Part shown: in pieces, positions 27,220 through 36,535 of the stretch
Position numbering within the stretch: position 1 is the stretch's first letter
Layout of the letters: every line of letters begins with the position of its first letter
From: an uncultured Spirochaetales bacterium
Lineage (GTDB): Bacteria; Spirochaetota; Spirochaetia; Sphaerochaetales; Sphaerochaetaceae
Length of the DNA: 64,000 bases
Direction: 5' to 3'
Assembly: GCA_934271365.1 (NCBI GenBank)
Contig: CAKQRI010000003.1
Span: forward strand, 55,780-119,779
Notes under the pieces: generated by a model
The model's input: the letters and a program-made list of their open reading frames with translations, nothing else
Told to the model about the DNA's origin: nothing
Databases searched by the model: none
Translations under genes and position numbers: made by a program

Positions 27220-27947
27220 GAAAAAAAATCTTTCTGATGATTATGCTGTTATCAGCTGCAGTTTTCTCTGTGTCTGCATACAAAGATTCATTTGCAACCA
27301 TGAACAGCAATCCATTATTTGGGAATCTTATTACAGCACTTAAGAATGAAGAGAAGGAATCTTCTGTCCTATCACTTTATGAAACATATATAGCTTCTGA
27401 CATAACAATGACAGAACGTTCAAGAATAGAATATCATATGGCTCGTTACTATAAGGACATCAAAAACAAGACAAAAGCCAGAGAACATCTAGATCTTGAG
27501 GGATTCTATATGGATCAGATAGGAGAAGAGGCATCCGAATATGAAAGGCTTGTAGCAGAGGTTGATTATACTTCAGCTAGATACTATGTAAACAAGGAGA
27601 TGTCTGTTGGAATTGAGAATTCTAAGCTTACGAAAGCACTCTATGAGAAATATCCAGATGAATTCTATGCTGCTATTACAGAGTGCTGGCGCTTGATTTA
27701 TACACCTGCCATTGCAGGAGGTTCCTACAGAAAAGCCATCAGGATGCTTAATGAAATTGAGAAGAATAAAGAAGGCATATCATATTTAGAAGAATCAGGT
27801 CTATATACGGCTTTAGGCTATGCACATGCCCAAAGAGAAGAGTATGATGATGCCTACAAGTATCTTACAAAAGCAAAGGAATTCTATAAGAAGGATCCTC
27901 TTGTACTCGAGACGCTGAAGGAAGTAGAAGAAAAGCGAGGTAACTGA
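27216..27947 (+). CDS. Secreted TPR-like protein
   Basis: A 243-residue protein with a clear signal peptide (hydrophobic residues 5-20, cleavage near SVSA) and helical repeat segments, the clearest being GLYTALGYAHAQREEYDDAYKYLTKAKEF near 193-221 (described by its A-Y-D pattern). It probably acts as a periplasmic scaffold. Start overlaps the U32 stop (ATGA) and its TGA shares a base with the glycosyltransferase ATG, so it is firmly inside the operon. The specific function is not known. Confidence 0.65.
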   Translation: MRKKIFLMIMLLSAAVFSVSAYKDSFATMNSNPLFGNLITALKNEEKESSVLSLYETYIASDITMTERSRIEYHMARYYKDIKNKTKAREHLDLEGFYMDQIGEEASEYERLVAEVDYTSARYYVNKEMSVGIENSKLTKALYEKYPDEFYAAITECWRLIYTPAIAGGSYRKAIRMLNEIEKNKEGISYLEESGLYTALGYAHAQREEYDDAYKYLTKAKEFYKKDPLVLETLKEVEEKRGN

Positions 27948-29101
27948 TGATTTTCTTTGAAATTACTGCTGTTATTATGGCTATTGTTGGGATATATGCA
28001 TTCATCACGACAATGACAAACATAATTTACTTTTCAATAATGAATAGAACTGAAAGCCTTGCAGACAGGAATAATGGTCCCAAAGTATCCATAATAATAC
28101 CTGCAAGGAATGAAGAGCATAATCTTGGCAGGCTTCTAGATTCACTTATAAAGCAGACATACAGAAATATCGAAATTCTTGTAATCAACGATCAATCAAC
28201 AGATAATACACAGGCTGTAATAGACCGTTATAAAAAGAAGGACAAGCGGATAATCAGCTATATGAGCAATCCGGATATCAGACTTGCAAAAAATGGCAAA
28301 ATCAATGCCCTGCTGCAGCTTATTCCACATGCACGCGGTAAGTACATGCTCATGACTGATGCAGATTGTGCTCATGCTACTCATGCTGTTGAGCATACTC
28401 TCAATATGATGATGAAGCATAAACTCAGTATAATATCAGGCTTTCCCACAGAACTCTGTGAAAGCTACTGGGGAAGCATATCAATGGCTGCAATGCTATT
28501 TGCCAATGTACTTGTTCCACAGGCAATTCTGCATAAGCTTCAGATTCCATCTCTGACATTTGCCATCGGACAGTTCATCATGGTAAAAAAAGATGATTAT
28601 GACAGTGTTGGTGGCTATGGCTCTCTTGGTGACAATGTCGTATGCGATGACATGTCAATTGTTAAGCTATTTGTCAAGAACAAGAAGAAATATGGTTTTG
28701 TTAATCTTTCCGAAGATGTTGCCTGCTATATGTATCATGAAAGGAATGAAGCATTCAGAGGCATAGAAAGATCTGTTGTAGGAGTTTTTCCAGTAAAGCC
28801 AATGACTGTAATCCTTCTGATTCCTCTCATTGCTGCACTGCTTCTAATGGCATTCGCACCATTCATAAGCATTATAGGATTATTCTTCATATCATTTGAA
28901 AATCCATATGCTGTAGCGTTATTTCTAGGATGGTTCATGCTCTATGTTGCATGGTTCTGTGGCTCAAGGAATATCAATTACAGGAAACTCATCTCAATGT
29001 CATGCCCTCTTACTCTTGTAGTTCTATGCTGGCTATATATACATGGTGTATATAGAAGGCTTTCAGGCAAGAACTTCATCTGGAAAGGAAGAGTAATCTA
29101 G
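27947..29101 (+). CDS. Membrane glycosyltransferase family 2
   Basis: A 384-residue inner-membrane GT2. One N-terminal helix (5-27), cytosolic GT-A domain with VSIIIPARNEE near 46, NDQSTDNTQ near 81, metal-binding TDADC near 135 and acid-base region CDDMSI near 228, then three to four C-terminal helices (about 285-370). The layout resembles the hopanoid/carotenoid-associated GT2s (HpnB/CrtQ-like), although no such genes are nearby. It is coupled to the TPR gene by TGATG. The acceptor is unknown, probably a lipid or cell-envelope polymer. Confidence 0.8.
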   Translation: MIFFEITAVIMAIVGIYAFITTMTNIIYFSIMNRTESLADRNNGPKVSIIIPARNEEHNLGRLLDSLIKQTYRNIEILVINDQSTDNTQAVIDRYKKKDKRIISYMSNPDIRLAKNGKINALLQLIPHARGKYMLMTDADCAHATHAVEHTLNMMMKHKLSIISGFPTELCESYWGSISMAAMLFANVLVPQAILHKLQIPSLTFAIGQFIMVKKDDYDSVGGYGSLGDNVVCDDMSIVKLFVKNKKKYGFVNLSEDVACYMYHERNEAFRGIERSVVGVFPVKPMTVILLIPLIAALLLMAFAPFISIIGLFFISFENPYAVALFLGWFMLYVAWFCGSRNINYRKLISMSCPLTLVVLCWLYIHGVYRRLSGKNFIWKGRVI

Positions 29102-29120
29102 TACTGTTTTTTATTATTTC

Positions 29121-29148
29121 TTGCTAACATAACAAAGTATGATAGAAT
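29121..29148 (+). promoter_or_regulatory. Promoter of the small Hc1-like gene
   Basis: TTGCTA (29121-29126), 16-base spacer, TAGAAT (29143-29148), about 36 bases before the ATG. A second weaker TATAAAT follows at 29151. GGAAGG provides the ribosome-binding site. Confidence 0.5.
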
Positions 29149-29184
29149 TCTATAAATAAAACCAGAAAAAAAGGAAGGTATTAT

Positions 29185-29373
29185 ATGACTACGCATGAAG
29201 CTATTGTTGCTCAGTATGAAGCATATATCGCAGAGAATGCTAAATTTGAAGAGAAAGGCGTCAAGGCTGCTTCCGCACGTGCAAGAAAAGCATTGGCAGA
29301 ACTTACCAAGCTCGCAAAAGAAAGAAGAAAGGAAATACAGGAAGAGAAAGAGAAAATGGATGCAGAGAAATAG
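29185..29373 (+). CDS. Small basic Hc1/histone-H1-like protein
   Basis: A 62-residue, entirely helical, highly charged protein. Its centre EKGVKAASARARKALAELTK (22-41) matches the GNKAAGTRARKAL-type core seen in the Hc1 (chlamydial histone-like) and Bacteroidetes histone-H1-like small proteins, which bind DNA. The chlamydial Lys/Ala-rich tail is absent. A clear ribosome-binding site, its own promoter and its own terminator mark it as a monocistronic, possibly abundant product. DNA binding is inferred from the family, not shown. Confidence 0.65.
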   Translation: MTTHEAIVAQYEAYIAENAKFEEKGVKAASARARKALAELTKLAKERRKEIQEEKEKMDAEK

Positions 29374-29436
29374 AACTCTTATGCATTTCCTGTTACAGGA
29401 GAAGCACTATTTAATGCTAAGCCTGAAAACATTAAG

Positions 29437-29477
29437 ACTGCTTGATTTCATAATCTCATGAAGACAAGCAGTTTTTT
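29437..29477 (+). terminator. Terminator after the Hc1-like gene
   Basis: Stem ACTGCTTG/CAAGCAGT (29437-29444 with 29465-29472), with an inner TTCAT/ATGAA pairing, followed by TTTTT. About 65 bases beyond the stop. Confidence 0.8.
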
Positions 29478-29544
29478 ATCAAGAAACAATAGATTCGCTC
29501 CAATCCTTCTCTTCATAATTCATGAATGAATCAGATAGCAATTT

Positions 29545-29586
29545 AATGAAAAGCCCTCTTATTGGCTTTACCGAACAAGGGGGCTT
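29545..29586 (-). terminator. Terminator after valS
   Basis: Ten-pair stem (29551-29560 with 29577-29586, one G-U), followed on the minus strand by TTTTCATT. Located about 20 bases past the valS stop. The rest of 29374-29606 shows only this and the previous terminator. Confidence 0.65.
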
Positions 29587-29606
29587 ATTAATCTCTATAA
29601 AAGAAA

Positions 29607-32258
29607 TCAGAGAGTCTTGAGAAGTGCGATATGCTCGTTGCTCTTTGCTATCTTCTCTTCAAATTCAGCTTTCTTTGACTTCTCTTTCTCAATAGCTTCT
29701 GGCTTTGCATGAGAGATGAAGTTCTCATTTGAAAGCTTCTTTTCCGACTGGGCAAGAAGTGCTTCTGTCTTCTCAATTTCCACTGTAAGCTTTCTTATCT
29801 CACCTTCTACATCAATTGCATCTCTTACAAATATGAAAGCCTCAAATCCAAGTCCATGAGAGGGGAAAGCACTCGATACATCTTCTGTCATATCGGTATC
29901 GATTACAACATTGCTTGCTCCCATGAATACGCCCATCAGAGATGTTTCTTCTTTATAGAAAGGAGCTGCATAGAAATCGCTATTAGGCCTGATTACAACT
30001 TTGACTTTCTTCTCAGGACCAATCTGAAGGCTGGATCTTACTGTACGGACGAGCTTGATTCCATCCTGAAGAGCAGAAACCAGCTTCTCTGCCTCTTTAT
30101 CTTCTCTCGCAGGATCAAATACCGGGTATTCTGCAGAGATTACATCGCCCTTATGATTAGGAAGCTTCTGATAAATCTCTTCTGTCAGGAAGGAAAGGAA
30201 TGGGTGCATCAGCCTCATGGACTCTTCAAGAATATCCATAAGAATAGAAACCTGCAGGTTCTTCTCCTCATCACTGCCATGCAGAAGCCTCTGCTTTGAA
30301 GCTTCTATATACCAATCACAGAAATCATTCCAGAAGAAACTGTAAATAGTCTGAGCAGCTTCATTGAAGTGATAGCCATCCATGGCTTTCTTTATATCCT
30401 TTGCTGCATTATTGAGCTGGCTATAAATCCATCTATCCATTGTGTTCAGATGGCTTCTATCTATCTTAACAAGATCTCTGCCCTCAAGATTCATGAGAAG
30501 GAATCTTGCAGCATTCCAGATCTTATTTGCAAATCTTGAACCAAGCTGGAATGACTTCATATCAATAAGTACATCCTGGCCCTGTGCGGCAAGATAGCAG
30601 AGAGTGAACTTCATTGCATCAGCACCATACTGATTGATGACTTCAATAGGATCAATGCCATTTCCAAGAGATTTGCTCATCTTTCTACCCTGGCTATCTC
30701 TTACAAGTCCAGTGATCACAATATCTTTAAATGGTGCCTGTCCAAGGAATTCCTCTGATGCCATTATCATTCTGGAAATCCAGAAGAAGATAATGTCATA
30801 TGCACTTACAAGGGTATTTGTAGGGAAGAATCTCTTTAAATCAGGAGTCTTCTCAGGCCATCCAAGTGTAGAGAAAGGCCACAGCCATGAAGAGAACCAT
30901 GTATCAAGGACATCATTTTCCTGTCTAAGCTTATGAGAATGACACTTCGGACACTCAGAAGGATCATCTCTTGAGACAATCATCTCACCGCAATCTTCGC
31001 AATACCATACAGGAATTCTATGCCCCCACCAAAGCTGACGGGAAATACACCAATCCCTTATATTCTCCATCCAATGCAGATATGTATTCTCCCATCTCTT
31101 TGGATAGAATACAATATCTCCCTTCTTCCACGCATCAATTGCCTTATCAGCCATGCCTCGCATTCTAACAAACCACTGCTCAGAGAGGTAAGGCTCAACA
31201 ACAGTATGGCAGCGATAGCAATGACCAACATCATGAGCATGATCTGTAATCTTAACAAGGTATCCCTGCTCTTTTAAATCGGCTACGACAAGCTCTCTTG
31301 CCTCAACAGCCTTAAGACCTCTGTATTTCTCTGGAACATTCTCATTGAGTGTTCCATCTGGATTCAGCAGGTTTATTGCCTCTAGCCCATGTCTTCTACC
31401 ACATTCCCAGTCATTCGGATCATGTGCAGGAGTTATCTTAACCATGCCTGTACCGAATTCCATATCAACAAAAGAATCAGCAATAATAGGAATATCCTTA
31501 TCTGTAAGAGGAAGATGGAGCATCTTTCCTACAACTGCTTTATAACGCTCATCATCAGGATTTACAGCAACAGCAACATCTCCAAACATTGTCTCTGGTC
31601 TTGTTGTTGCAACTGTAATGTAACCAGACCCATCTGCATATGGGTATCGTACATCATAAAGATGTCCTGGAAGATTTTCATATTCAACCTCATCATCTGC
31701 TAAGGCTGTACCACATTTTGGACAGTAGTTCACAAGATAGTTGCCTTTGTAGATAAGACCTCTTTCATAAAGAGTGACAAATGCTTCCCTAACAGCCTTT
31801 GAGAGACCTTCATCCATTGTGAATCGCTCATGTTCCCAATCGCAGGAACACCCCATCTTCTCAAGCTGGGACTTGATTATATCATGATGCTTTTCTTTTA
31901 CCTGCCATGTTCGTTCCAGAAACTTTTCCCGGCCAAGATCCTGGCGTCTGAGACCTTCTTTTGCAAGCTGTCTTTCAACAACGTTCTGAGTCGCAATTCC
32001 AGCGTGATCAGTACCTGGAACCCATAGTGTTGGAAGACCTGTCATTCTTTTATAGCGGACAATAATATCCTGCAGGCTATTATTAAGGGCATGCCCCATA
32101 TGGAGAATACCTGTTACATTTGGAGGTGGCATTACAACAGAGAAGTGTCCTTCTCCATCCTTTTTCGGGCCGAATTCACCCTTTTCTTTCCACTCTTCAT
32201 AAATTCTATCCTCAAAGTCCTTTGGATTGTATGACTTTGCTAGTTCTACTGCCTTCAT
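29607..32258 (-). CDS. valS: Valyl-tRNA synthetase
   Basis: Class I aminoacyl-tRNA synthetase charging tRNA-Val, with editing of threonine. The HIGH motif is GILHMGHAL near 47, KMSKS is GRKMSKSLGN near 530, and DWCISRQLWWGHRIPVWYC (about 400) is a conserved block of the Ile/Val group. The C-terminal coiled coil (VEIEKTEALLAQSEKKL) is present. I set the start at 32258 (MKAVELAKSYNPKDFE), six bases after GGAGG, not at the longer frame start; this gives 883 residues. A TTGGCA-17-TATTAT promoter lies just upstream, and no T-box leader is visible. Confidence 0.97.
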   Translation of the reverse strand: MKAVELAKSYNPKDFEDRIYEEWKEKGEFGPKKDGEGHFSVVMPPPNVTGILHMGHALNNSLQDIIVRYKRMTGLPTLWVPGTDHAGIATQNVVERQLAKEGLRRQDLGREKFLERTWQVKEKHHDIIKSQLEKMGCSCDWEHERFTMDEGLSKAVREAFVTLYERGLIYKGNYLVNYCPKCGTALADDEVEYENLPGHLYDVRYPYADGSGYITVATTRPETMFGDVAVAVNPDDERYKAVVGKMLHLPLTDKDIPIIADSFVDMEFGTGMVKITPAHDPNDWECGRRHGLEAINLLNPDGTLNENVPEKYRGLKAVEARELVVADLKEQGYLVKITDHAHDVGHCYRCHTVVEPYLSEQWFVRMRGMADKAIDAWKKGDIVFYPKRWENTYLHWMENIRDWCISRQLWWGHRIPVWYCEDCGEMIVSRDDPSECPKCHSHKLRQENDVLDTWFSSWLWPFSTLGWPEKTPDLKRFFPTNTLVSAYDIIFFWISRMIMASEEFLGQAPFKDIVITGLVRDSQGRKMSKSLGNGIDPIEVINQYGADAMKFTLCYLAAQGQDVLIDMKSFQLGSRFANKIWNAARFLLMNLEGRDLVKIDRSHLNTMDRWIYSQLNNAAKDIKKAMDGYHFNEAAQTIYSFFWNDFCDWYIEASKQRLLHGSDEEKNLQVSILMDILEESMRLMHPFLSFLTEEIYQKLPNHKGDVISAEYPVFDPAREDKEAEKLVSALQDGIKLVRTVRSSLQIGPEKKVKVVIRPNSDFYAAPFYKEETSLMGVFMGASNVVIDTDMTEDVSSAFPSHGLGFEAFIFVRDAIDVEGEIRKLTVEIEKTEALLAQSEKKLSNENFISHAKPEAIEKEKSKKAEFEEKIAKSNEHIALLKTL

Positions 32259-32283
32259 TATATTCCTCCAAATATATTTTATG

Positions 32284-32312
32284 ATAATACCAAAAACCAT
32301 TGCTATTGCCAA
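32284..32312 (-). promoter_or_regulatory. valS promoter
   Basis: Minus strand: TTGGCA (32307-32312), 17-base spacer, TATTAT (32284-32289). Transcription would start near 32277, leaving a leader of about 20 bases containing GGAGG. Confidence 0.75.
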
Positions 32313-32370
32313 CAAAGATAGCTTCTGTTAAGCAGCATAGATAAGACTTCTTCATTCCTTCTTATAAACT

Positions 32371-32399
32371 TTGACTTTGCACATAGCAGAGTCTAAACT
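32371..32399 (+). promoter_or_regulatory. glgA promoter, apparently leaderless
   Basis: TTGACT (32371-32376), 17-base spacer, TAAACT (32394-32399), six bases, then ATG at 32406. There is no room for a Shine-Dalgarno if this promoter is used. The best example of the leaderless arrangement in the window. Confidence 0.65.
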
Positions 32400-32405
32400 G
32401 AATAC

Positions 32406-33863
32406 ATGAAGAGAATCCTATTTGCAGCATCAGAGTGTGTCCCTTTTGTTAAGACAGGTGGACTGGCAGACGTTGTCGGAAGCCTTCCTCAGAGCTTTGA
32501 CAGAAAAGAATATGATATCCGAGTGATGATACCAGACTATCATGCCATAAAAGATGAATATAGAAACAGAATGGAAACTGTCTACTATTTCCAGATGGAT
32601 AATAGAATATATGTAGGCATAAAGAAGCTCATTCTTAATGGAATCACATACTACTTTGTTGACAATGAGCAATATTTTTCAGGTCTTGTACCATATTATG
32701 ATATGTTTCAGGATCTTGAAAGATTCGCATATTACTCAAAAGCTGTATTATCAGCACTTCCTCTTATAGGGTTCAGACCTGACATAATACACTGTCATGA
32801 CTGGCAGACATCTCTAATTCCGGTCTATCTCAACACTGTATTCCAGGGTGATTCTTTCTTCAGAGGGATCAGAACTGTGATGACTATCCACAATATACGA
32901 TTTCAAGGAACATGGAATGTCGGTCATCTGAAATGGGTAACAGGACTTCCTGACCAATGCTTTCAGCCTGGCCTGCTAGTAAGTCCATATCAGGATAGAA
33001 GCTATCCAGAATCTGACTGGAATGCCTCTATGCTAAGAGGAGGAATTGTCTATTCAGATTACATAACAACTGTATCAAAGTCATATGCAGAAGAAATACA
33101 GACCCCGAATTTCTCAGATGGTCTTGATGATATACTAAGATGGAGAAGAGATAGATTATGGGGAATAATCAATGGGATAGATTACTCCATATGGAACCCT
33201 AAGACAGATGATAAGATTGATGAAAAATACAATCTCATCAATGTCAGAAAAGCTAAGAGGGCAAACAAGATAGCACTACAGAAAAGACTTGGACTTGAAG
33301 AGAATCCAGATGTATTCACTATTTCAGTAATCTCAAGGCTTACAGATCAGAAAGGACTGGACATAGTCGATGGAATAATGGACCAGCTATGCACAAAGAA
33401 TATAAACATGATCATTCTGGGTACAGGAGAGAAGCGCTATGAAGATATGTTCAGATATTACCAGAACAAATATAAGGGAAAAATCAGCGCAAATATATGC
33501 TATAGCGACGAGCTATCCCATCAGATTTATGCAGGAAGCGATGCGTTGATGGTTCCTAGTGCATTTGAGCCATGCGGTCTTACCCAGCTTATTGCATTGA
33601 AATACGGAACTGTGCCTATTGTACATGAAATCGGAGGACTGAAGGATACAGTAAAGCCCTTCAATCAGTTTGATAATACGGGTACAGGATTCTCTTTCAG
33701 TGGCTATTCCAGCTGGAATCTGATGGATAGAATCAATCACGCAATGTATATATATTATGACAGACCTTCAACATGGACAGAACTCCTAAAAAGAGGGATG
33801 AAAGAAGACTGGTCATGGAAGAACTCGTCAGAAACATACAAGGAACTGTATTCAAGAATGTGA
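32406..33863 (+). CDS. glgA: Glycogen synthase (ADP-glucose type)
   Basis: GT5 enzyme adding glucose from ADP-glucose to glycogen. Diagnostic KTGGLADVVGSLP at residues 17-29 (ADP-glucose binding), HCHDWQT near 134, and the C-terminal EPCGLTQLIALKYGTVPIV near 387, including the catalytic Glu and a GGL loop (EIGGLKDTV). Its 485 residues are typical. No glgB, glgC or glgP is in the window. No Shine-Dalgarno is present; see the promoter entry. A bidirectional terminator follows. Confidence 0.95.
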   Translation: MKRILFAASECVPFVKTGGLADVVGSLPQSFDRKEYDIRVMIPDYHAIKDEYRNRMETVYYFQMDNRIYVGIKKLILNGITYYFVDNEQYFSGLVPYYDMFQDLERFAYYSKAVLSALPLIGFRPDIIHCHDWQTSLIPVYLNTVFQGDSFFRGIRTVMTIHNIRFQGTWNVGHLKWVTGLPDQCFQPGLLVSPYQDRSYPESDWNASMLRGGIVYSDYITTVSKSYAEEIQTPNFSDGLDDILRWRRDRLWGIINGIDYSIWNPKTDDKIDEKYNLINVRKAKRANKIALQKRLGLEENPDVFTISVISRLTDQKGLDIVDGIMDQLCTKNINMIILGTGEKRYEDMFRYYQNKYKGKISANICYSDELSHQIYAGSDALMVPSAFEPCGLTQLIALKYGTVPIVHEIGGLKDTVKPFNQFDNTGTGFSFSGYSSWNLMDRINHAMYIYYDRPSTWTELLKRGMKEDWSWKNSSETYKELYSRM

Positions 33864-33870
33864 ATTCAGA

Positions 33871-33924
33871 TAAAAAGCTGCTTATCTCCAATTGACACAG
33901 GAAATAAGCAGCTTCTATTTCTCA
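33871..33924. terminator. Bidirectional terminator between glgA and the anti-sigma gene
   Basis: Perfect 11-bp stem (33876-33886 with 33905-33915, AAGCTGCTTAT arm), 18-base loop. The minus-strand side has TTTTTATC, the plus side CTATTTC, so it serves both convergent genes, best in the minus direction. Confidence 0.8.
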
Positions 33925-33940
33925 CTAATATTTTCTTTTA

Positions 33941-34474
33941 TCAGTTAGTCGCAATAGGCTGTAAGCCCTTCAATGTTATATTGACATTGTATCCTTTGCT
34001 ATCAAGATACTGCATAATCTCTTCCAGCGTGTAATCATCAAGATTGCCTTTTCCTGAAGATACATATCTTACATTCTGCTGATCTGCAGCTACAGCAAAT
34101 GAAGGTAATATATCTGCTGTCTGAGCAGGGTTAGATCCAAAGAACATGAAACCGCCAATAAATATGAACACCACAGCAGCAGCTGCAGTTATCATCAGTG
34201 GCAGGCTCATCTCCACTTTCCGCCTTACGAAGCTTATCTTCTTTCCTCCCCTAAAATACTTCTCATCCAGAGTATTGAATATTATATCCTTCTTCCTATC
34301 TAGAAGCTCGTCAGATGTCTGAGTATTTCTGATTCTATCATCAAGAAGCCTCATATCATCAAGCTGCTTACGGCAAGCTGCGCAGTGCTCTAAATGCTCC
34401 TGGACCTGAGTTCTGTATGGTTCTTTCAGTTCTCCATCCAGATAAGCTGACAGCATCTGACTATCAATACACAT
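33941..34474 (-). CDS. Zinc-finger anti-sigma factor
   Basis: A 177-residue single-pass membrane protein. The N-terminal zf-HC2 domain has LSAYLDGEL near 8 and HLEHCAACRKQL near 28-39 (HxxxCxxC zinc site); a transmembrane helix follows near 88-110 (LPLMITAAAAVVFIFIGG). The short extracytoplasmic tail contains DDYTLEEIMQYLDSKGYNV. The start is moved to 34474, eight bases after GGAGG and overlapping the sigma gene by 11 bases. It should hold the adjacent ECF sigma factor at the membrane until a stress signal (inference from the family). Confidence 0.85.
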   Translation of the reverse strand: MCIDSQMLSAYLDGELKEPYRTQVQEHLEHCAACRKQLDDMRLLDDRIRNTQTSDELLDRKKDIIFNTLDEKYFRGGKKISFVRRKVEMSLPLMITAAAAVVFIFIGGFMFFGSNPAQTADILPSFAVAADQQNVRYVSSGKGNLDDYTLEEIMQYLDSKGYNVNITLKGLQPIATN

Positions 34475-34997
34475 CTTTGTCCTCCGTCGTAAGCAGTTCT
34501 TCAAGCTTCTTTCTAGCTCTATGCACTCTTACCTTCACATTCGTCTCAGAAATTCCAAGCACCTTTCCTATTGATTTGTAATCAAGCCCAGAAAACTCCT
34601 TAAGCTGGATAACAAGCCTGAGATTCTCAGGAAGCTGATTTATAGCAAGCCTGACTTCTTTCTTGCTCTCCTCTTCTATTACACTCTTCATTCCATCTTT
34701 GTCTGAAGAAATAGAAGAAGGCATCTTCTTGATCTTCTCTACCATCTGAATCTCACGCTTATTGCGTCTTATATGATTCAATGCAAGATTCTTTGCTACT
34801 CTGAGAAGCCAGTATCTAGCATCATCCTCACTCGGAAAGGTCATATTCTTAACATAAAACCTCTCGAACGTTTCCTGCGTAAGGTCTTCTGCAATCTCAA
34901 GATTATAAACAATGTGCTGAATCACCTGTATTATCAGATGATAATTAGCTTCGTATATAGCCTTGAAATCATCCCGATCAGTACTCTTTATTTCCAT
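34464..34997 (-). CDS. ECF-type RNA polymerase sigma factor
   Basis: A 177-residue group IV sigma factor. Region 2 includes QVIQHIVYNLEIAEDLTQETFERFY (about 24-48; DLTQETF is the signature) and RYWLLRVAKNLALNHIRR. Region 4 has LPENLRLVIQLKEFSGLDYKSIGKVLG near 125 and the HTH GISETNVKVRVHRARKKL. It overlaps the anti-sigma gene and follows cysS by 36 bases. No clear autoregulated promoter was found upstream; possible readthrough from cysS. Confidence 0.92.
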   Translation of the reverse strand: MEIKSTDRDDFKAIYEANYHLIIQVIQHIVYNLEIAEDLTQETFERFYVKNMTFPSEDDARYWLLRVAKNLALNHIRRNKREIQMVEKIKKMPSSISSDKDGMKSVIEEESKKEVRLAINQLPENLRLVIQLKEFSGLDYKSIGKVLGISETNVKVRVHRARKKLEELLTTEDKDVY

Positions 34998-35033
34998 ATA
35001 CTTAACAACTATCCCTTCAAATGGTTACAAATT

Positions 35034-36434
35034 TCATTTCTTTTCAAGAACAGGACCATTAGGAGTATCTTTTACTATGAAGCCTCGAGAAAGAAGCTCA
35101 TCACGTATCTCATCTGCACGTGCAAAATCCTTAGCTTTCTTAGCCTCTGTTCTCGCCTTTACAAGATTCCACTCTTCTTCACCGCCAACAACCTCTGTCT
35201 TCTTCGCAGGAATCTTTTCAAAATCAAGGCCAAGAATCCTATCCATCTTATAGCAAGCTGCAAGCTTATCACAATCTGGAACCTCAGAATCCTTCAAAAG
35301 CATATGAAGATGAGAAAGCGCCTCTGGACATCTGAGATCATTTGACATTGCATCCTCAAAAGCATCTACATAATGCTTTGCTTTCTCCCCATATTCCTTT
35401 GAAGGCTGTGCTTTGCTCTTAAGCTCTGCAATCTTCGCATTAATGCCCTCTCGTGCAGAACGAGCATGATCCATAGCCTCATATGAAAATTTCAGCTGGC
35501 TGCGATAGTGTCCTCCAAGGCAGAAATATCTATAGTCAAGTGGGTCATATCCATGATTAACAAGAACAGACAATGTAAGGAACTCTCCAGTTGACTTACT
35601 CATCTTGCCTTTATCGTTTAAAAGAAATTCTCCATGGCACCAGTAATCTACCCACTTTTTCCCTGTAGCAGCCTCACTCTGTGCTATCTCATTGGTATGA
35701 TGAACAGGAATGGCATCTATACCTCCGCAGTGAATATCAAAATGCTCACCAAGGTATTTCATCGACATTGCGGAGCATTCAATATGCCAACCAGGATACC
35801 CTCTTCCCCAAGGACTGTCCCACATCATTGCCTGATCACCAAACTTTGAGTTTGTGAACCACAGTACAAAATCCTTAGGATTCTTCTTATTTGAATCAAT
35901 TTCTATTCTAGCACCGCTTTTCAAATCATCGAGATTAAGACGGGCAAGCTTTCCATAGTCATCAATAGAATCTATTGAGAAATAGACATTTCCACCAGAA
36001 ATATAGGTATGTCCACCATCCTCAAGACGCTTAATCAGCTTAATCATATCTTCAATATGATCAGTTGCCTTACAGACAATAGAAGGCCTCTTTATATTCA
36101 GTGCTTTGGTATCATGGAAGAATGCATCAGTATAGAATGCAGCTATATCCCAGACGGACTTTCCTGTCTCGCGGCTTCTCTTTCCCAGCTTATCCTCACC
36201 ATCATCACCATCACCTGTAAGATGCCCCACATCCGTTATATTCATGCAGTGGGTAACCTTATATCCATTTTCCTCCAGAGTCCTACGCAGAATATCCTCA
36301 AATATGTATGTCCTCAGATTTCCTATATGCGCATAATTGTATACTGTTGGACCACAGCAGTACATTGAAGCCTTTCCTTCTTTTATTGGTACAAATTCTT
36401 CGACCTTGCGATCCATTGTATTGTATATTTTCAT
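35034..36434 (-). CDS. cysS: Cysteinyl-tRNA synthetase
   Basis: Class I synthetase charging tRNA-Cys. MYCCGPTVYNYAHIGN near 24-39 contains the first zinc cysteine and the HIGH-like HIGN; KMSKSTGEF near 267 is the KMSKS loop; HIECSAM near 210 and the downstream His/Glu complete the zinc site. The start is set at 36434 (MKIYNTMDRK), eight bases after GGAGG; the frame start five codons upstream is a TTG within the ribosome-binding site. Length 466, typical. Promoter TTGAAA-17-TACCAT lies upstream. Confidence 0.96.
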   Translation of the reverse strand: MKIYNTMDRKVEEFVPIKEGKASMYCCGPTVYNYAHIGNLRTYIFEDILRRTLEENGYKVTHCMNITDVGHLTGDGDDGEDKLGKRSRETGKSVWDIAAFYTDAFFHDTKALNIKRPSIVCKATDHIEDMIKLIKRLEDGGHTYISGGNVYFSIDSIDDYGKLARLNLDDLKSGARIEIDSNKKNPKDFVLWFTNSKFGDQAMMWDSPWGRGYPGWHIECSAMSMKYLGEHFDIHCGGIDAIPVHHTNEIAQSEAATGKKWVDYWCHGEFLLNDKGKMSKSTGEFLTLSVLVNHGYDPLDYRYFCLGGHYRSQLKFSYEAMDHARSAREGINAKIAELKSKAQPSKEYGEKAKHYVDAFEDAMSNDLRCPEALSHLHMLLKDSEVPDCDKLAACYKMDRILGLDFEKIPAKKTEVVGGEEEWNLVKARTEAKKAKDFARADEIRDELLSRGFIVKDTPNGPVLEKK

Positions 36435-36460
36435 AACTACACCCTCCAAAGGTTCTTTTC

Positions 36461-36489
36461 ATGGTAAGATTTTAATCCTGCAATTTCAA
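36461..36489 (-). promoter_or_regulatory. cysS promoter
   Basis: Minus strand: TTGAAA (36484-36489), 17-base spacer, TACCAT (36461-36466); GGAGG follows before the ATG. Confidence 0.55.
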
Positions 36490-36523
36490 CAGCAGATAGA
36501 AAAAGTCATATCTTATACATTAT

Positions 36524-36529
36524 TATAAT
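36524..36529 (+). promoter_or_regulatory. -10 box six bases before the MurB-like start
   Basis: Perfect TATAAT at 36524-36529, six bases, ATG at 36536. No Shine-Dalgarno and no clear -35. Fits the leaderless pattern. Confidence 0.5.
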
Positions 36530-36535
36530 ATAAAT

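Noticed and set aside
32259..32405. T-box or other riboswitch upstream of valS
   Set aside because: The predicted leader is only about 20 bases; no T-box sequence or specifier hairpin is present.
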